A DNA stretch of 64,000 bases from Rhodocollybia butyracea. Lineage: Eukaryota > Basidiomycota > Agaricomycetes > Agaricales > Omphalotaceae. The stretch lies in assembly GCA_015501585.1 (NCBI GenBank), contig JADNRY010000301.1, forward strand, positions 1 through 64,000, read 5' to 3'. This document shows, piece after piece, positions 49,735 to 60,339 of the stretch (its first letter is position 1; each line of letters begins with the position of its first letter). A program made the translations under genes and the position numbers. The notes beneath the pieces were generated by a model. It ran no database searches. It saw only the letters and a program-made list of their open reading frames with translations, and had not been told where the DNA came from.

Positions 49735-50290
49735 TTTTTGCAGTGGATGAGGTCAAAGCTGTTTTTATTACCAAATAAGGCAATTTTCAAACACCTGAAC
49801 CGGTTTTATGTTTTTTTAATAGAGTTAGATACATTTGGAAATTTTTATAAATTACTATATTAGGCAATTTTATTTCAATAGACTTTTATTTCTTAATTAG
49901 GCAATTTCAAAACTTTTGCAGTGGATGAGGCCAAAGCTGTTTTGATTGCCTAATTGAGAAGTGACAAATTTGCAGTGGATGAGGTCAAAGCTGATTTCAT
50001 TACTTATTTGAAAAATGACAAATCTTTTGCAGTGGATGAGGTCAAAGCTGTTTTCACTACCCAATTAAGAAATGACAAAACTGAACACACAAACTGTGTA
50101 CACTCTTTTCCTAAGGACAATAGCTTGTGGTAGACATCCAGACCTTTTGTTTATACACAGAATAGGTTGCTCACCTAAAATGAAGCCAATCCTGTGGTGG
50201 GAAGGGGCTGGATTGCAAAATATTTTTTGGATAACCTTTGATTGTAGTGGATGAGGCCAAAGCTGTATGCCCATAAAAGGAAATCAATGA
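49735..50290. repeat. TTTGCAGTGGATGAGG repeats in the left arm
   Basis: Five spaced copies of TTTGCAGTGGATGAGGTCAAAGCTG (some with GGCC), separated by AT-rich GCCTAATTAAGAAAT-type sequence, then a single-copy AT-rich part to the loop. Mirrored at 51340-51870. Confidence 0.8.
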
Positions 50291-52165
50291 AAAGTGTTGA
50301 GTCTAAAGATTGCTTGATATAACATGCAGATTGGCATGGATAAGGGTGATCCTTTTCATCCCCTGATGCCCTGATGTGCTGTCTACCCTTTCTGAGTCTC
50401 AGATATATTTAGATGGCCACTGGGAGATCAGTCTTTATTGATCTTTGAACTTTCTCATCAAAAACCCTCATTTTTTCGAAATTAGAGGATAAGTATCAGA
50501 GCATCCAGGGCAGGGTGGGCCACAGGCTTCTAGGACATTGTACCCTGGTGAAATAGGTACATTGTGACGACTCAGGAGTAGCCTATACTGTCCTGGGAGA
50601 GTGGATAATAAGTGATACCTGTCTAATTAGGCATAAATTTCGCTTTTTTGCCTGTTAAATCATTAATAGAGGCAGCTGTAGGCAAGGCATTGAGGAGAAA
50701 CTCGAGGAATAGTGTACCAGGACTTGATATAGCATGTCTATAACAAAATATTCTCACTATCTGAAGTTCAACATGTGATGATAAGTTTGACACAAGTATC
50801 AGACACTTAAGAACCCAGGAGTACTGGTACATCAAGATAAGGGAAGGGGTTATCAGGAAAAGGTTCTGATATCAATCCATGTATTCCTAGCATGCTATAT
50901 GCCAAGCTAGACAGTCTTCTCTTGCCTACAGCTCCCACTATTAATGATTTAACACGCAAAAAAGCGAAATTTATGCCTAATTAGACAGGTATCACTTATT
51001 ATCCACTCTCCCAGGACAGTATAGGCTACTCCTGAGTCGTCACAATGTACCTATTTCACCAGGGTACAATGTCCTAGAAGCCTGTGGCCCACCCTGCCCT
51101 GGATGCTCTGATACTTATCCTCTAATTTCGAAAAAATGAGGGTTTTTGATGAGAAAGTTCAAAGATCAATAAAGACTGATCTCCCAGTGGCCATCTAAAT
51201 ATATCTGAGACTCAGAAAGGGTAGACAGCACATCAGGGCATCAGGGGATGAAAAGGATCACCCTTATCCATGCCAATCTGCATGTTATATCAAGCAATCT
51301 TTAGACTCAACACTTTTCATTGATTTCCTTTTATGGGCATACAGCTTTGGCCTCATCCACTACAATCAAAGGTTATCCAAAAAATATTTTTGCAATCCAG
51401 CCCCTTCCCACCACAGGATTGGCTTCATTTTAGGTGAGCAACCTATTCTGTGTATAAACAAAAGGTCTGGATGTCTACCACAAGCTATTGTCCTTAGGAA
51501 AAGAGTGTACACAGTTTGTGTGTTCAGTTTTGTCATTTCTTAATTGGGTAGTGAAAACAGCTTTGACCTCATCCACTGCAAAAGATTTGTCATTTTTCAA
51601 ATAAGTAATGAAATCAGCTTTGACCTCATCCACTGCAAATTTGTCACTTCTCAATTAGGCAATCAAAACAGCTTTGGCCTCATCCACTGCAAAAGTTTTG
51701 AAATTGCCTAATTAAGAAATAAAAGTCTATTGAAATAAAATTGCCTAATATAGTAATTTATAAAAATTTCCAAATGTATCTAACTCTATTAAAAAAACAT
51801 AAAACCGGTTCAGGTGTTTGAAAATTGCCTTATTTGGTAATAAAAACAGCTTTGACCTCATCCACTGCAAAAATGGAAAAATTTCCTAATTTAGTAATTT
51901 TTAAATTGGCTTGGGTCATGACTTAGGTCAGGTAGGTCATGATCTAGGTCAAGTAGGTCATGACCTAGTTCACCCAGGTCATGACCTAGGTCAGGTAGGT
52001 CATGACCTAGTTCACCCAGGTCATGACCTAGGTCAGGTAGGTCATGACCTAGTTCACCCAGGTCATGACCTAGGTCAGGTAGGTCATGACCTAGTTCACC
52101 CAGGTCATGACCTAGGTCAGGTAGGTCATGATCTAGATCAAGTAGGTCATGACCTAATCAGCTAG

Positions 52166-52309
52166 TGGCAGTTTGCAAATGAGTGAAACGAGCGCGGCAA
52201 AACTTGAGTCTTAGTACGGACACGTGATGCGGCGTCTGCTCACTTTCGCCGCTACAGTCGTGTCTGTCGAAAGACTCACTACTACTAGCGTAGCTCACTG
52301 TCTTTTCTT
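52166..52309 (+). repeat. Ngaro split repeat A1
   Basis: Left terminal repeat, starting TGGCAGTTTGCAAATGAG. Matches A2 with one visible difference (GTCTGTC against GTCCGTC). Confidence 0.93.
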
Positions 52310-52352
52310 TACAAAACTGAATCTTACTTTCTCTTAATTTCTCATACTCAAT

Positions 52353-53258
52353 ATGGCCAACCGAATAGAACTCGATCCAAGCAAGATTCCCTGCCCAGAA
52401 TTTGCAGGAGACACATCCTCGTTCGTGCGCAATGCACTCATCTCAGACGCGAATATGCCAGACATCACAACCGACGCACTTGCTACACAGAAGTTACGCG
52501 AACAATGGCAAGCTGAAAACACAGCACTACAAGCCCTATACCAGGCTCAAACACAGGCAGACCAAGCTTTAGCAGAGCAACAGGCACAAGAAGAAGAAGC
52601 GGCACGGAGAGCGGTAGCAGTGGAACGAGAACAGCGTGAAGCTGAAGTAGCGAAAGAAACAGAGAAGAAGCGGACTCCTCTCTACAGCTTCCATTGAGGA
52701 ACAGGAATCACCTCCATCCCCCTACACATTCATCCACATGCTCGAAAGATGATAGCAGCTCGGAAATACTTCACGCTTTGGCACCTACTCCCAGAAGCTT
52801 CGCAAGAGGCTCGTGAACGCAGTCGAGACACATCCGAAACCAATCGCTTCCAGCTGGTAACCAACGACAATACCAACAGTTCCAATCCCACCCTAACTCT
52901 AATAGGCTTCCACAACTCTCGCGCATCCCCGAATGCCATTCCCGACTCGAAACTCTCCTGGGCACAGGTACAACGTGCCAAAAGCGCCTTCCTTCAGGCA
53001 CTAGTTCCCATCGGCAACTATAACCCAGAATACGTGCAAATGTTCGCGGAATTCTACACTAATATGGATATGCATCGAGAGCTTCAGCAGACCAACGGCG
53101 ACCTGGTAATGGCATTGTACCATGCTGAAATGCGATTCGCATTCTATGAAGCAGTCAAACGCCAGAAACCATTTGACCTATCGGTCATTGCCGAGGACAT
53201 CCTTGAGGATTGCCGCAAGCAAATCCGTAGTCGAGCTCACACACAGGCACTAAATGGT
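52353..53258 (+). pseudogene. Ngaro gag-like ORF1, one in-frame TGA
   Basis: From the ATG at 52353 (MANRIELDPSKIPCPEF) there is a coiled-coil-like Glu/Ala/Gln-rich segment (residues 50-105) and then KKRTPLYSFH. An in-frame TGA at 52695-52697 follows, and the same frame continues with PLHIHPHARKM and MIAARKYFTLWHLLPEAS to about 53258. A donor GTATGT (53259) and acceptor CCAACACAG (about 53479) would splice it to the zinc-knuckle region in the next frame; the supposed intron is full of CTAAC-like branch motifs. ORF1 of these elements is a nucleic-acid-binding capsid-like protein. Confidence 0.75.
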
Positions 53259-53428
53259 ATGTCCATCGTCTAATGAAACAAGATCAAAATCTCTAACTAA
53301 ACTTGCTCCCTTCCCCTCGCTATTCACCCCGCCTTCTGCTACACCCTCTGCTAATGTCGCCGCTAACGCTAAATGCTAATACTAAATGCTATGCTGAATG
53401 CTAATGCTAAACGCTACACGCTACCACC

Positions 53429-53956
53429 ATGCTAACACAACACGCTACCATTGCACTAACATCCTCGTGTCCCAACACAGAGATGAACGCAGCAACGGTG
53501 CAACTACAGTCTAAAATGACACAGCTATCCCAAGCCACACCACCCCCAGCGCCCACGAACCAGCGCTCATCCAGTAAATCTCGGCCGTCCCCATATCCAT
53601 CCACATCACCCAAAAAAGCCAAAGCAAACAACACCCCATCGGAATCCTTTCAGAAGTCCTTTCGCGAAGCGGATCGCCCCCTGCTCTCCCGCTGCCACAA
53701 ATGCCTTGGCCGTGACAGGCACGATGTCCGACGATGTTCCCGTACAAAACTATGGAATGGAAAACAGGACGTCCTCTGTGACTGGAATGCCCAACGCTTC
53801 CTCGAAATCACCCGAGGACCTCACAAAGGCCTGGAGCTCTGCGCAGAGTGGCAACGCCCAAACAGATGTACCAACCAAAAGCACCCAGAGAAGCACCGAT
53901 GCTCAGGATGTGGCAGCACCGCTCACGGAGCTGATGGCTGCGCTGAAGGCATGTAA
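53429..53956 (+). CDS. Ngaro gag C-terminal region with zinc knuckle
   Basis: Likely second exon (coding from about 53480, MNAATVQLQSKM). Basic Ser/Pro-rich linker, then RCHKCLGRDRHDVRRC and a CCHC knuckle CSGCGSTAHGADGC (C-x2-C-x4-H-x4-C, about 53900-53945). It ends at 53956, overlapping the start of the RT frame, so the RT must be made by frameshift, splicing or re-initiation. Confidence 0.72.
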   Translation: MLTQHATIALTSSCPNTEMNAATVQLQSKMTQLSQATPPPAPTNQRSSSKSRPSPYPSTSPKKAKANNTPSESFQKSFREADRPLLSRCHKCLGRDRHDVRRCSRTKLWNGKQDVLCDWNAQRFLEITRGPHKGLELCAEWQRPNRCTNQKHPEKHRCSGCGSTAHGADGCAEGM

Positions 53957-55205
53957 GCAAGGGACAAATACACCCCTTGACGCAGAAGTCTGGCATCACC
54001 AGCTGACTAGATTTAACCTCACTCACAAATATCCCACACTTGCTAATTCCATACGCTACGGTTTCCATATAGGAATACCAAACATTCTGTACACATTTTC
54101 GCCTCCTAATCGGCTCAACTCCCTTGAACACCAAACCGCTTTCCAAACAGTGATGGAAAAGGAACTATCCACTGGGCGCTGGCTCGGGCCTTATCCCCGC
54201 ACAGTTATCGAAGCAGCGCTAGGTCCATTCCAAACATCGCCTATCTCCATGATTCCCAAGTCAGGTAAACCGGGGAAATTCCGTCTGCTTGAAAATCTAT
54301 CTTATCCATACCGTCCTGTACTTATACCTTCTCACTGCAATCCAATATCATCTATTAATTCGCACATTGATTCTACTCTATACCCGTGCCTTTGGGGCAC
54401 ATTTGCTAATACATGTCGTTTGATTTGGACACTACCTCCAGGCTCGCAGGGCGCTGTCAGGGACATCTCGGAGGCATATCGCCTCATTCCGCTACATCCC
54501 TCTCAATGGGCAGGAGTTGTTATACGTGTATCGGATGATCTGTACTGCCCAGACACCAGAAACATGTTTGGATGTACATCCGCAGGGGGAGCATTTGGAC
54601 AAACAGCTGATGCCGGAGTAGACATCAGCCGTGGTTCAGGTCTAGGACCCATCACAAAATGGGTTGATGATCACTTTTGGCTCAGAATTCTGAAATGCTA
54701 CCTAGAACAATACAACTTACTTCGATCACAGCTTCGAGAAAGGGTGAATGCAGCTGGGGGTGTAATACACCAACGTGGACGTCTGTTATACCAAGGCCAT
54801 ACTCTCCCAAATGGTGAACGGGAAGAATTTGACGACGACTTCACATTTCCACTACAGGATTTATTGTCCTCTTCTCCTCGGTCCGCCGAAGACCAATTAT
54901 TCACTTATGCATTCTGTGACATTGACAAGGTCACCAAACCTCTGGGATATACATGGGCGCCAGACAAGGACATTCACTTTTGTGACAGTCCAACGTACTT
55001 CGGTTTTCAATGGAACATAAGCACTAGAACAGTTTCAGTCCCATCAGACAAACGTCTCAAATATCTGAATGCAATTTCCAAATGGGAACAGCGACGCAAT
55101 CACAATTCTGAGCATGTGGCAAAGCTATATGGAAAACTGCTCCATGTCAGCCTAGTGCTCACCATTGGACGGGCTTATCTAACCGAGCTTGAGATTCGCA
55201 GCTGA
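53706..55205 (+). CDS. Ngaro reverse transcriptase
   Basis: Conserved region begins near 53970 (LDAEVWHHQLTRFNLTHKYP). RT blocks visible: SPISMIPKSGKPGKFRLLEN, AVRDISEAYRLIPLHPSQW, a GAFGQ block, and the active-site box KWVDDHFWL (about 54655-54685; Asp-Asp). It ends at 55205 because of a one-base shift near 55190, after which RNase H continues in the next frame (RFAADLSHE). Upstream codons before about 53950 overlap the zinc-knuckle frame and are probably not translated in this frame. Confidence 0.9.
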   Translation: MAVTGTMSDDVPVQNYGMENRTSSVTGMPNASSKSPEDLTKAWSSAQSGNAQTDVPTKSTQRSTDAQDVAAPLTELMAALKACKQGTNTPLDAEVWHHQLTRFNLTHKYPTLANSIRYGFHIGIPNILYTFSPPNRLNSLEHQTAFQTVMEKELSTGRWLGPYPRTVIEAALGPFQTSPISMIPKSGKPGKFRLLENLSYPYRPVLIPSHCNPISSINSHIDSTLYPCLWGTFANTCRLIWTLPPGSQGAVRDISEAYRLIPLHPSQWAGVVIRVSDDLYCPDTRNMFGCTSAGGAFGQTADAGVDISRGSGLGPITKWVDDHFWLRILKCYLEQYNLLRSQLRERVNAAGGVIHQRGRLLYQGHTLPNGEREEFDDDFTFPLQDLLSSSPRSAEDQLFTYAFCDIDKVTKPLGYTWAPDKDIHFCDSPTYFGFQWNISTRTVSVPSDKRLKYLNAISKWEQRRNHNSEHVAKLYGKLLHVSLVLTIGRAYLTELEIRS

Positions 55206-55935
55206 CCTGAGCCATGAGGCACCACATGTCGCACATCGTGCACCACGCCGATGGCCTACAGACATGGCATGGTGGAAAACAGCTCTTTCAGCCCCCATCA
55301 CTTGCCCAATTCCTGGACCTGCAGACCTCATTGACATACATGCATATTCAGACGCCAGCAGCGGCTATGGCATTGGCCTATACATCCATGGCCACTGGCG
55401 TGCCTACCGACTCCTCCCAGGCTGGAGAGGTCAGGGTGAGCGAGACATCGGCTGGGCTGAAGCCGTGGGCTTCTACCTTCTTGTCCTCATCATTGCTTGA
55501 GAAGCAACATCGGGACACCAGTACAAAATCTGGGGAGACAATGAAGGGGTTGTCGAAGGATGGTGGAATGGACGCAGCCGAAATCGGGCTACGAACGACA
55601 TATTCCGACGCCTTCATGAAATCACTGGAGAGCGCCAATTTGGTGTCCACACACGCTACGTTGCCAGTGCCAACAGCCCAGCCGATCCTTTCTCCCGCGG
55701 AAAACAGGGATCAACCACCCTTCTCCTACCATGCATTCCTATCCCAAAAGAACTCTCCCACCTTATCATCGACTATGATGCACCCCTCACAACCGCCGAA
55801 CAATACCAGCCAAACTCTCCTAGAGAGTCTACTTTCGAAGATAAGCCTACTCGACAACCTCATAGAAAATCCTTTGGACAGTGGCAATCCGAGGAGGAAA
55901 GAAAACTTCTTGCAGCTTTTCGGGACAACTGGTAG
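55189..55935 (+). pseudogene. Ngaro RNase H and connection region, one TGA
   Basis: Frame continues the RT after the shift. RNase H acidic residues are visible: AYSDASSGYG (Asp), GWAEAVGF (Glu) and WGDNEGVVEGWW (Asp), then HTRYVASANSPADPFSRG. An in-frame TGA at 55498-55500 splits it between the Glu and second Asp motifs. The frame ends at TAG 55933-55935. The apparent 285-codon frame at 55214-56071 is a shadow in its first part. Confidence 0.82.
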
Positions 55936-56071
55936 CCGCCCTGCCACATCACTATACCCTACAATACCCCCTGTTCATAGACCTACAATATCTAGTAATG
56001 CACGCGTTGTACCTTACCCTGCTAATCTGACTCCAATTCCTTCTGAACTGCGTCCCCACTGCCCTGCTTGA

Positions 56072-57157
56072 TCATGGTTAGTCTTATGGCGCCCAGCACA
56101 GAGACGAACCTTCACAGATGCTTCCGGCAACCTGCTAACCCTCCCAGAGGAATTCATTGACCGTGTACAACACGTCCTCACAAACGGATACGCAGAGAGC
56201 ACCTTGGAGACATATGCCTCCGGGGTCCTATCATACCATGTATTCTGCGACTCTCGTGGAATATCAGAGATCCAACGCGCACCTTGTAGCGCAAGTCTTC
56301 TTAGCACCTGGATTGCCACAATGGCAGGAAATTATGCAGGAACGTCAGTGAAGAACTATATCTACGGCTTACGAGCGTGGCATATCATTCATGGCCTGGA
56401 GTGGAAAGTGAATAAAGCAGAGCTCGACACCCTTGTCCAAGGTGCAGAGCGCCTTCAACCTGAACAGTCCAAAAGAAAGAAACGGCATCCATACACAGTC
56501 GACTATATCAAAAAAATTATCGCTGATCTGGATCTCTCCATTCCCCTTGATGCAGCCTGTGCAGGCTGCCTCACCTCAACATTCTACTGTGCCGCTAGGC
56601 TGGGGGAACTCACAGTTCCAAACCTCAACAGCTTCACCCCGGACAAGCACATCACCCCAGCACAGGTTCGCACAGCATGCGACCGCAACGGGTTCGAAAG
56701 CACTGTTCTTCACCCTCCATCAACCAAAAGCAGTCCCCTCACAGGAGAAGACCTGTACTTCTCACGACAACTTGGGTCATCAGACCCAGAACGTTTGCTG
56801 AAAAACCACCTTTCAATAAATAAACCCACAAACTCGGAGCACCTATTCACTTACTTGCACACAGCCTCGGGGCGCACCACACGTCGCCCTCTCACCAAAG
56901 CGGCCTTTCTCCAACGCATTCACAAGTCAGCAAAGAAGCTCAAGCTTCCAATCCTCCAGGGACACGGCATCCGCATCGGCGCAACGCTGGAATACCTCCT
57001 CCGGGGCGTACCGTTTGATGCGTTACAGGTGATAGGCCGATGGAAAAGTGCCGCATTCATCCTTTACCTCCGTAAACATGCTCAGATAATGGCCCCCTAC
57101 ATGCAGCCCAAGCTACACCATGAACTCATACGATATACCATGCCCCCAGTGCGCTGA
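56072..57157 (+). CDS. Ngaro tyrosine recombinase
   Basis: Conserved sequence starts right after a TGA at 56069-56071 (LWRPAQRRTFTDASG); the first Met is at 56204. Counted from that Met, catalytic residues are Arg132 (CAARLGEL), His254 and Arg257 (GHGIRIG), Trp280 (GRWKS, in the His/Trp position) and Tyr288 (FILYLRKH). The full RHRY-type set is intact in an open frame of at least 317 codons. This enzyme inserts the circular cDNA without duplicating the target, which matches the clean junction found here. Confidence 0.92.
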   Translation, partial: SWLVLWRPAQRRTFTDASGNLLTLPEEFIDRVQHVLTNGYAESTLETYASGVLSYHVFCDSRGISEIQRAPCSASLLSTWIATMAGNYAGTSVKNYIYGLRAWHIIHGLEWKVNKAELDTLVQGAERLQPEQSKRKKRHPYTVDYIKKIIADLDLSIPLDAACAGCLTSTFYCAARLGELTVPNLNSFTPDKHITPAQVRTACDRNGFESTVLHPPSTKSSPLTGEDLYFSRQLGSSDPERLLKNHLSINKPTNSEHLFTYLHTASGRTTRRPLTKAAFLQRIHKSAKKLKLPILQGHGIRIGATLEYLLRGVPFDALQVIGRWKSAAFILYLRKHAQIMAPYMQPKLHHELIRYTMPPVR

Positions 57158-57221
57158 GCGCCCTCCTACTCATAGGGAATCCACGGTCTTCTGGATGCGT
57201 CGTGCACTCCTACTGATTGGG

Positions 57222-57397
57222 TATCGCAGCCGACCGTGAATCTCCTTAGATGCTGGGACCCGAAGGCCTACGGCCTTCTCCCATACACGCAATAATAGCA
57301 GACTACTTAAACATTATTACATGTTACGCAATTACCTACTAAAGTATTCATCTACTTAGTAGCTACTCAATCTCAAGCATCACTTATAGTTCCAAGA
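57222..57397 (+). repeat. Ngaro split repeat B1
   Basis: 176 bp, starts TATCGCAGCCGACCGTGAAT and ends TTATAGTTCCAAGA, directly joined to A2. It contains the inverted repeat GAAGGCCTACGGCCTTC. Appears identical to B2. Confidence 0.93.
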
Positions 57398-57541
57398 TGG
57401 CAGTTTGCAAATGAGTGAAACGAGCGCGGCAAAACTTGAGTCTTAGTACGGACACGTGATGCGGCGTCTGCTCACTTTCGCCGCTACAGTCGTGTCCGTC
57501 GAAAGACTCACTACTACTAGCGTAGCTCACTGTCTTTTCTT
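57398..57541 (+). repeat. Ngaro split repeat A2
   Basis: Copy of A1, immediately after B1. The B1-A2 junction is the template that lets the circular intermediate be completed. Confidence 0.93.
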
Positions 57542-57692
57542 CCACACCCTCCCACCCAGAACGCAGTGCTCGGAGTCTCCCGATTCAAACACTGAACGTG
57601 GCTGTGTTGCACCACCATATGAATCGGAAGATACCGAATCGACTACTCAACACCGCAAGTCCGAGCACAGGAGCTCATCGGCCCGCCCGCCC

Positions 57693-57868
57693 TATCGCAG
57701 CCGACCGTGAATCTCCTTAGATGCTGGGACCCGAAGGCCTACGGCCTTCTCCCATACACGCAATAATAGCAGACTACTTAAACATTATTACATGTTACGC
57801 AATTACCTACTAAAGTATTCATCTACTTAGTAGCTACTCAATCTCAAGCATCACTTATAGTTCCAAGA
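57693..57868 (+). repeat. Ngaro split repeat B2
   Basis: Right terminal repeat, a copy of B1. Between A2 and B2 lie 151 bp of non-coding sequence. Confidence 0.93.
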
Positions 57869-58653
57869 GTCAGGTAAGTCACATTCTTGCCTGACAACCC
57901 AGAACAGGGCACTGTGACTTAGCTTGATCTTGTCATAATCTATAGATATGTAAAAAATCCCAATAATCCCAATATGTTACTACACATTTCTTGTCATGAT
58001 TCTATGATATTTCATTCTTGCTTATATTCTCTATCTCACCATCCTCCACTCTCACCCTACACCTCTTAAACTCTCACCCTACACCTCTTAAACTAACTAT
58101 ATATCCCCCTCCTAGACCATAACCTCCTCCTCCTAGACTATACCCTCCCCCTCCTAGACTATACCCTCCCCCTCCTAGACCATCCCCTCCCTCACCTAGA
58201 CCATCCCTTCCCTCACCTAGACCATGCCCTGCTCCACCTAGGCCATATCCTATCTCACCCCAGGCCATGACCTACCAACCCCAGGAAAAGACCAACCTGA
58301 CCTAGGTCATGACCAATTTTTTAGGTCATGACCTAAATCCCAAGGTCATGACCTAGCTGCCTGGGTTTTGCCTAGGTTTTTGGGTCTTTTTAGTAAGGTC
58401 AATGTAACAAAAGTGCAGACTAATAAGACCAAATATGTGGGTGACTTTGAGCCAACCCAGGACTTAAAATTGGAAAGACTGGATTCGGGGGTTTTATGGG
58501 GAATGTGAGTTTTGAGAAATTTTGGAATCAGAAGTTTTCAGGTCAAAGAGATAAGGATTTTGAAGCTCGTTGGCCCACAGTTTATCAGCTTCGACGTGCT
58601 TGCAGAGCGAGCGGAAAGTTGCGTTGTACTTCATGTTACGAAAGTCAGAAGGT

Positions 58654-58773
58654 GAGAGTTGGGAAGGCAAGAGTTGGGAAGGCCAGAGTTGGGAAGGCCA
58701 GAGTTGGGAAGGCCAGAGTCGGGAAGGCCAGAGTCAGGAAGGCCAGAGTCAGGAAGGCCAGAGTCGGGAAGGC
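58654..58773 (+). repeat. 15 bp minisatellite (GAGTYRGGAAGGCCA)
   Basis: Eight head-to-tail units with TTG, TCG and TCA variants in blocks, a typical higher-order pattern. All three plus frames are open through it (for example KARVG repeats in 58496-58840), so those frames are not called as genes. Confidence 0.9.
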
Positions 58774-58973
58774 GAACAGACCGGATATACCGGGCAGAAA
58801 GTCGAGTCACGTGGCAGACCGGTTGCAGCCGCCCCGGTGAAATTTATCTCTTTCACCTTCTTCAGCGCCCACCAATAGCCGCGAGCCCAGAGCAGCAGCT
58901 TTTACCTGCTATTTCACTGAGATTAGCTTTGTACATTTGCGGATGCTTCCTAACAGGGCATGCAAAAATGCTG

Positions 58974-59614
58974 GTTATCATGGAATATTGGGGCCTTAAG
59001 AGTAGCCAGGGGGCTAAGACGTCGTATATAGACTGTACTATATAGTATTAGTCTTTGCCATATGCAAGAATAATTTATGCAGCACCTGAAGCGATGGTAT
59101 TCCCTGATCTGTATGGATTCTGCCAAAAAATGCGATTTTCAGGGAATAAAATAGGCATAGAGCGTGCTATACACCTCAGAATATGCTCAAACTTGGGTAA
59201 TCATGTGTTCGAGTCATATAGAGGCCCCGCAGACCAAAAGGTTTGAGTATGTACATCTCAATGTCACAATCTGAACTTTGAGCCAAGTAGAGATATCCTA
59301 GTGTGCACTTACAACAGTATCGTTCCATGGAGGTACCCAGATGTGGATATAACACCTGGTAGTCGTTGGATTCGATTCAAAGACATGATTACCCAAGTTT
59401 GAGCATAGTCTGAGGTGTATAGCACGCTCTATGCCTATTTTATTCCCTGAAAATCGCATTTTTTGGCAGAATCCATACAGATCAGGGAATACCATCGCTT
59501 CAGGTGCTGCATAAATTATTCTTGCATATGGCAAAGACTAATACTATATAGTACAGTCTATATACGACGCCTTAGCCCCCTGGCTACTCTTAAGGCCCCA
59601 ATATTCCATGATAA
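58974..59614. mobile_element. 640 bp fold-back repeat (MITE-like)
   Basis: Arms of about 240 bp: 58974-59217 and 59371-59614, inverted, almost identical (TTATCATGGAATATTGGGGCC at the outer ends). The loop is about 150 bp. The same short frame appears on opposite strands in each arm, a by-product of the symmetry. A diverged direct relative follows at 59618-59740 (GATCAGTGTATACCATCGCA against GATCAGGGAATACCATCGCT). Confidence 0.82.
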
Positions 59615-59740
59615 TTCCTCAAAAAATCGAGTTTTGAGGGAAAATCAATAAAGATCAGTGTATACCATCGCATCTGGTGCCATATAAATGGTTCTTGGAC
59701 ACGGATCGAGTGTATACCATGTTTGAGAGTATACCTACCG

Positions 59741-60300
59741 AGGTTTGAGGTCCTACCTGCGCTTAGACACTCATTATTAGTATTTAATTCCTCAAAAATG
59801 CGAATTTTGATAGTTACTCACCATTGATCACTCCATGTACATATTCCTGCCCACATATTGTCAAATATAGGCCTATGTGCCAGACGATAAACCGACCAAG
59901 TAGACCCGAGGGCCGTAAGAATAGAACCCGGTAAAAGACGAAAGGCAACCCGGTGGGCGGATTTTCCCAGACTATGTAGTAGTTACATATGTTACATTTT
60001 GTATTTACATTTTTCTATAATACCAGACGACAGCATCAGTATGCTGTTCAAATCGAAAGGGATTGTTAGCTTAGGGAGCTGGGCCAGTATTCCCAGCAAG
60101 CTATGGCCGAGATGGCATACGGGCGCTGCACATCAGCATTCTCAAGCAGCATGCTATGGCCGAGACGGCATACAAATGCTGCTCCGATCAGGTCCGGTCA
60201 CATGAGATATCAATACAAATACATTTTTTTCCAAAAAGTAGTGGGCAAAGTGTGCTATCGCAAGTTATATAGAATTATCTAGATAATAGCCACTATGCCA
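59741..60300. other. No gene seen
   Basis: AT-rich sequence. A short direct repeat GCTATGGCCGAGAYGGCATA occurs near 60102 and 60152. No convincing reading frame. Confidence 0.35.
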
Positions 60301-60339
60301 TCGAGAATTCCCTGAACTTGGCTAGGCCTAAGCATAAAA

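Larger units (their letters stand above)
52166..57868 (+). mobile_element. Ngaro/DIRS-type tyrosine-recombinase retrotransposon
   Basis: Split direct repeats in the order A1 (52166-52309), coding region, B1 (57222-57397), A2 (57398-57541), 151 bp, B2 (57693-57868). A1/A2 (144 bp) differ at one base seen and B1/B2 (176 bp) appear identical, so insertion is recent. It encodes gag-like, RT-RNase H and tyrosine recombinase parts and no integrase or protease. There is no target duplication: the flanks ATCAGCTAG and GTCAGGTAAG are contiguous in the opposite fold-back arm (junction at 49441/49442). Three TGA codons and one frameshift disable it. Confidence 0.93.
48874..58440. mobile_element. Giant fold-back element with 1.8 kb inverted arms (interrupted)
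   Basis: Left arm 48874-50685. Right arm 50921-52165 plus 57869-58440. Loop 50686-50920 (235 bp). The arms match base for base over long stretches, with a few indels. Outer ends begin CCACATATTTGGTCTTATTA on both sides. Without the retroelement inside, the element is 3864 bp. No protein is encoded. The arms contain palindromic GGTCATGACC repeats and a 60 bp repeat built on GCAGTGGATGAGGTCAAAGC. No clear target duplication was found. Confidence 0.88.

Noticed and set aside
51911..52165. Repeat protein of the GHDLGQVGHDLVHP type (also at 49416-49697)
   Set aside because: Translation of the palindromic GGTCATGACC satellite; it reads the same on both strands and both arms.
55185..55205. Programmed frameshift between RT and RNase H of the Ngaro element
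   Set aside because: No slippery heptamer or pseudoknot-like sequence seen; related elements encode RT and RNase H in one frame, so an indel is simpler.
56072..57157. Crypton DNA transposon (tyrosine recombinase only)
   Set aside because: An RT-RNase H and split direct repeats surround it in the order of Ngaro-type retroelements.
48874..58440. Maverick/Polinton with long terminal inverted repeats
   Set aside because: No protein-primed polymerase, ATPase or capsid genes; the only genes belong to a retroelement inserted later.
59055..59534. A pair of identical small genes on opposite strands
   Set aside because: They are the same chance frame in the two arms of a fold-back repeat.
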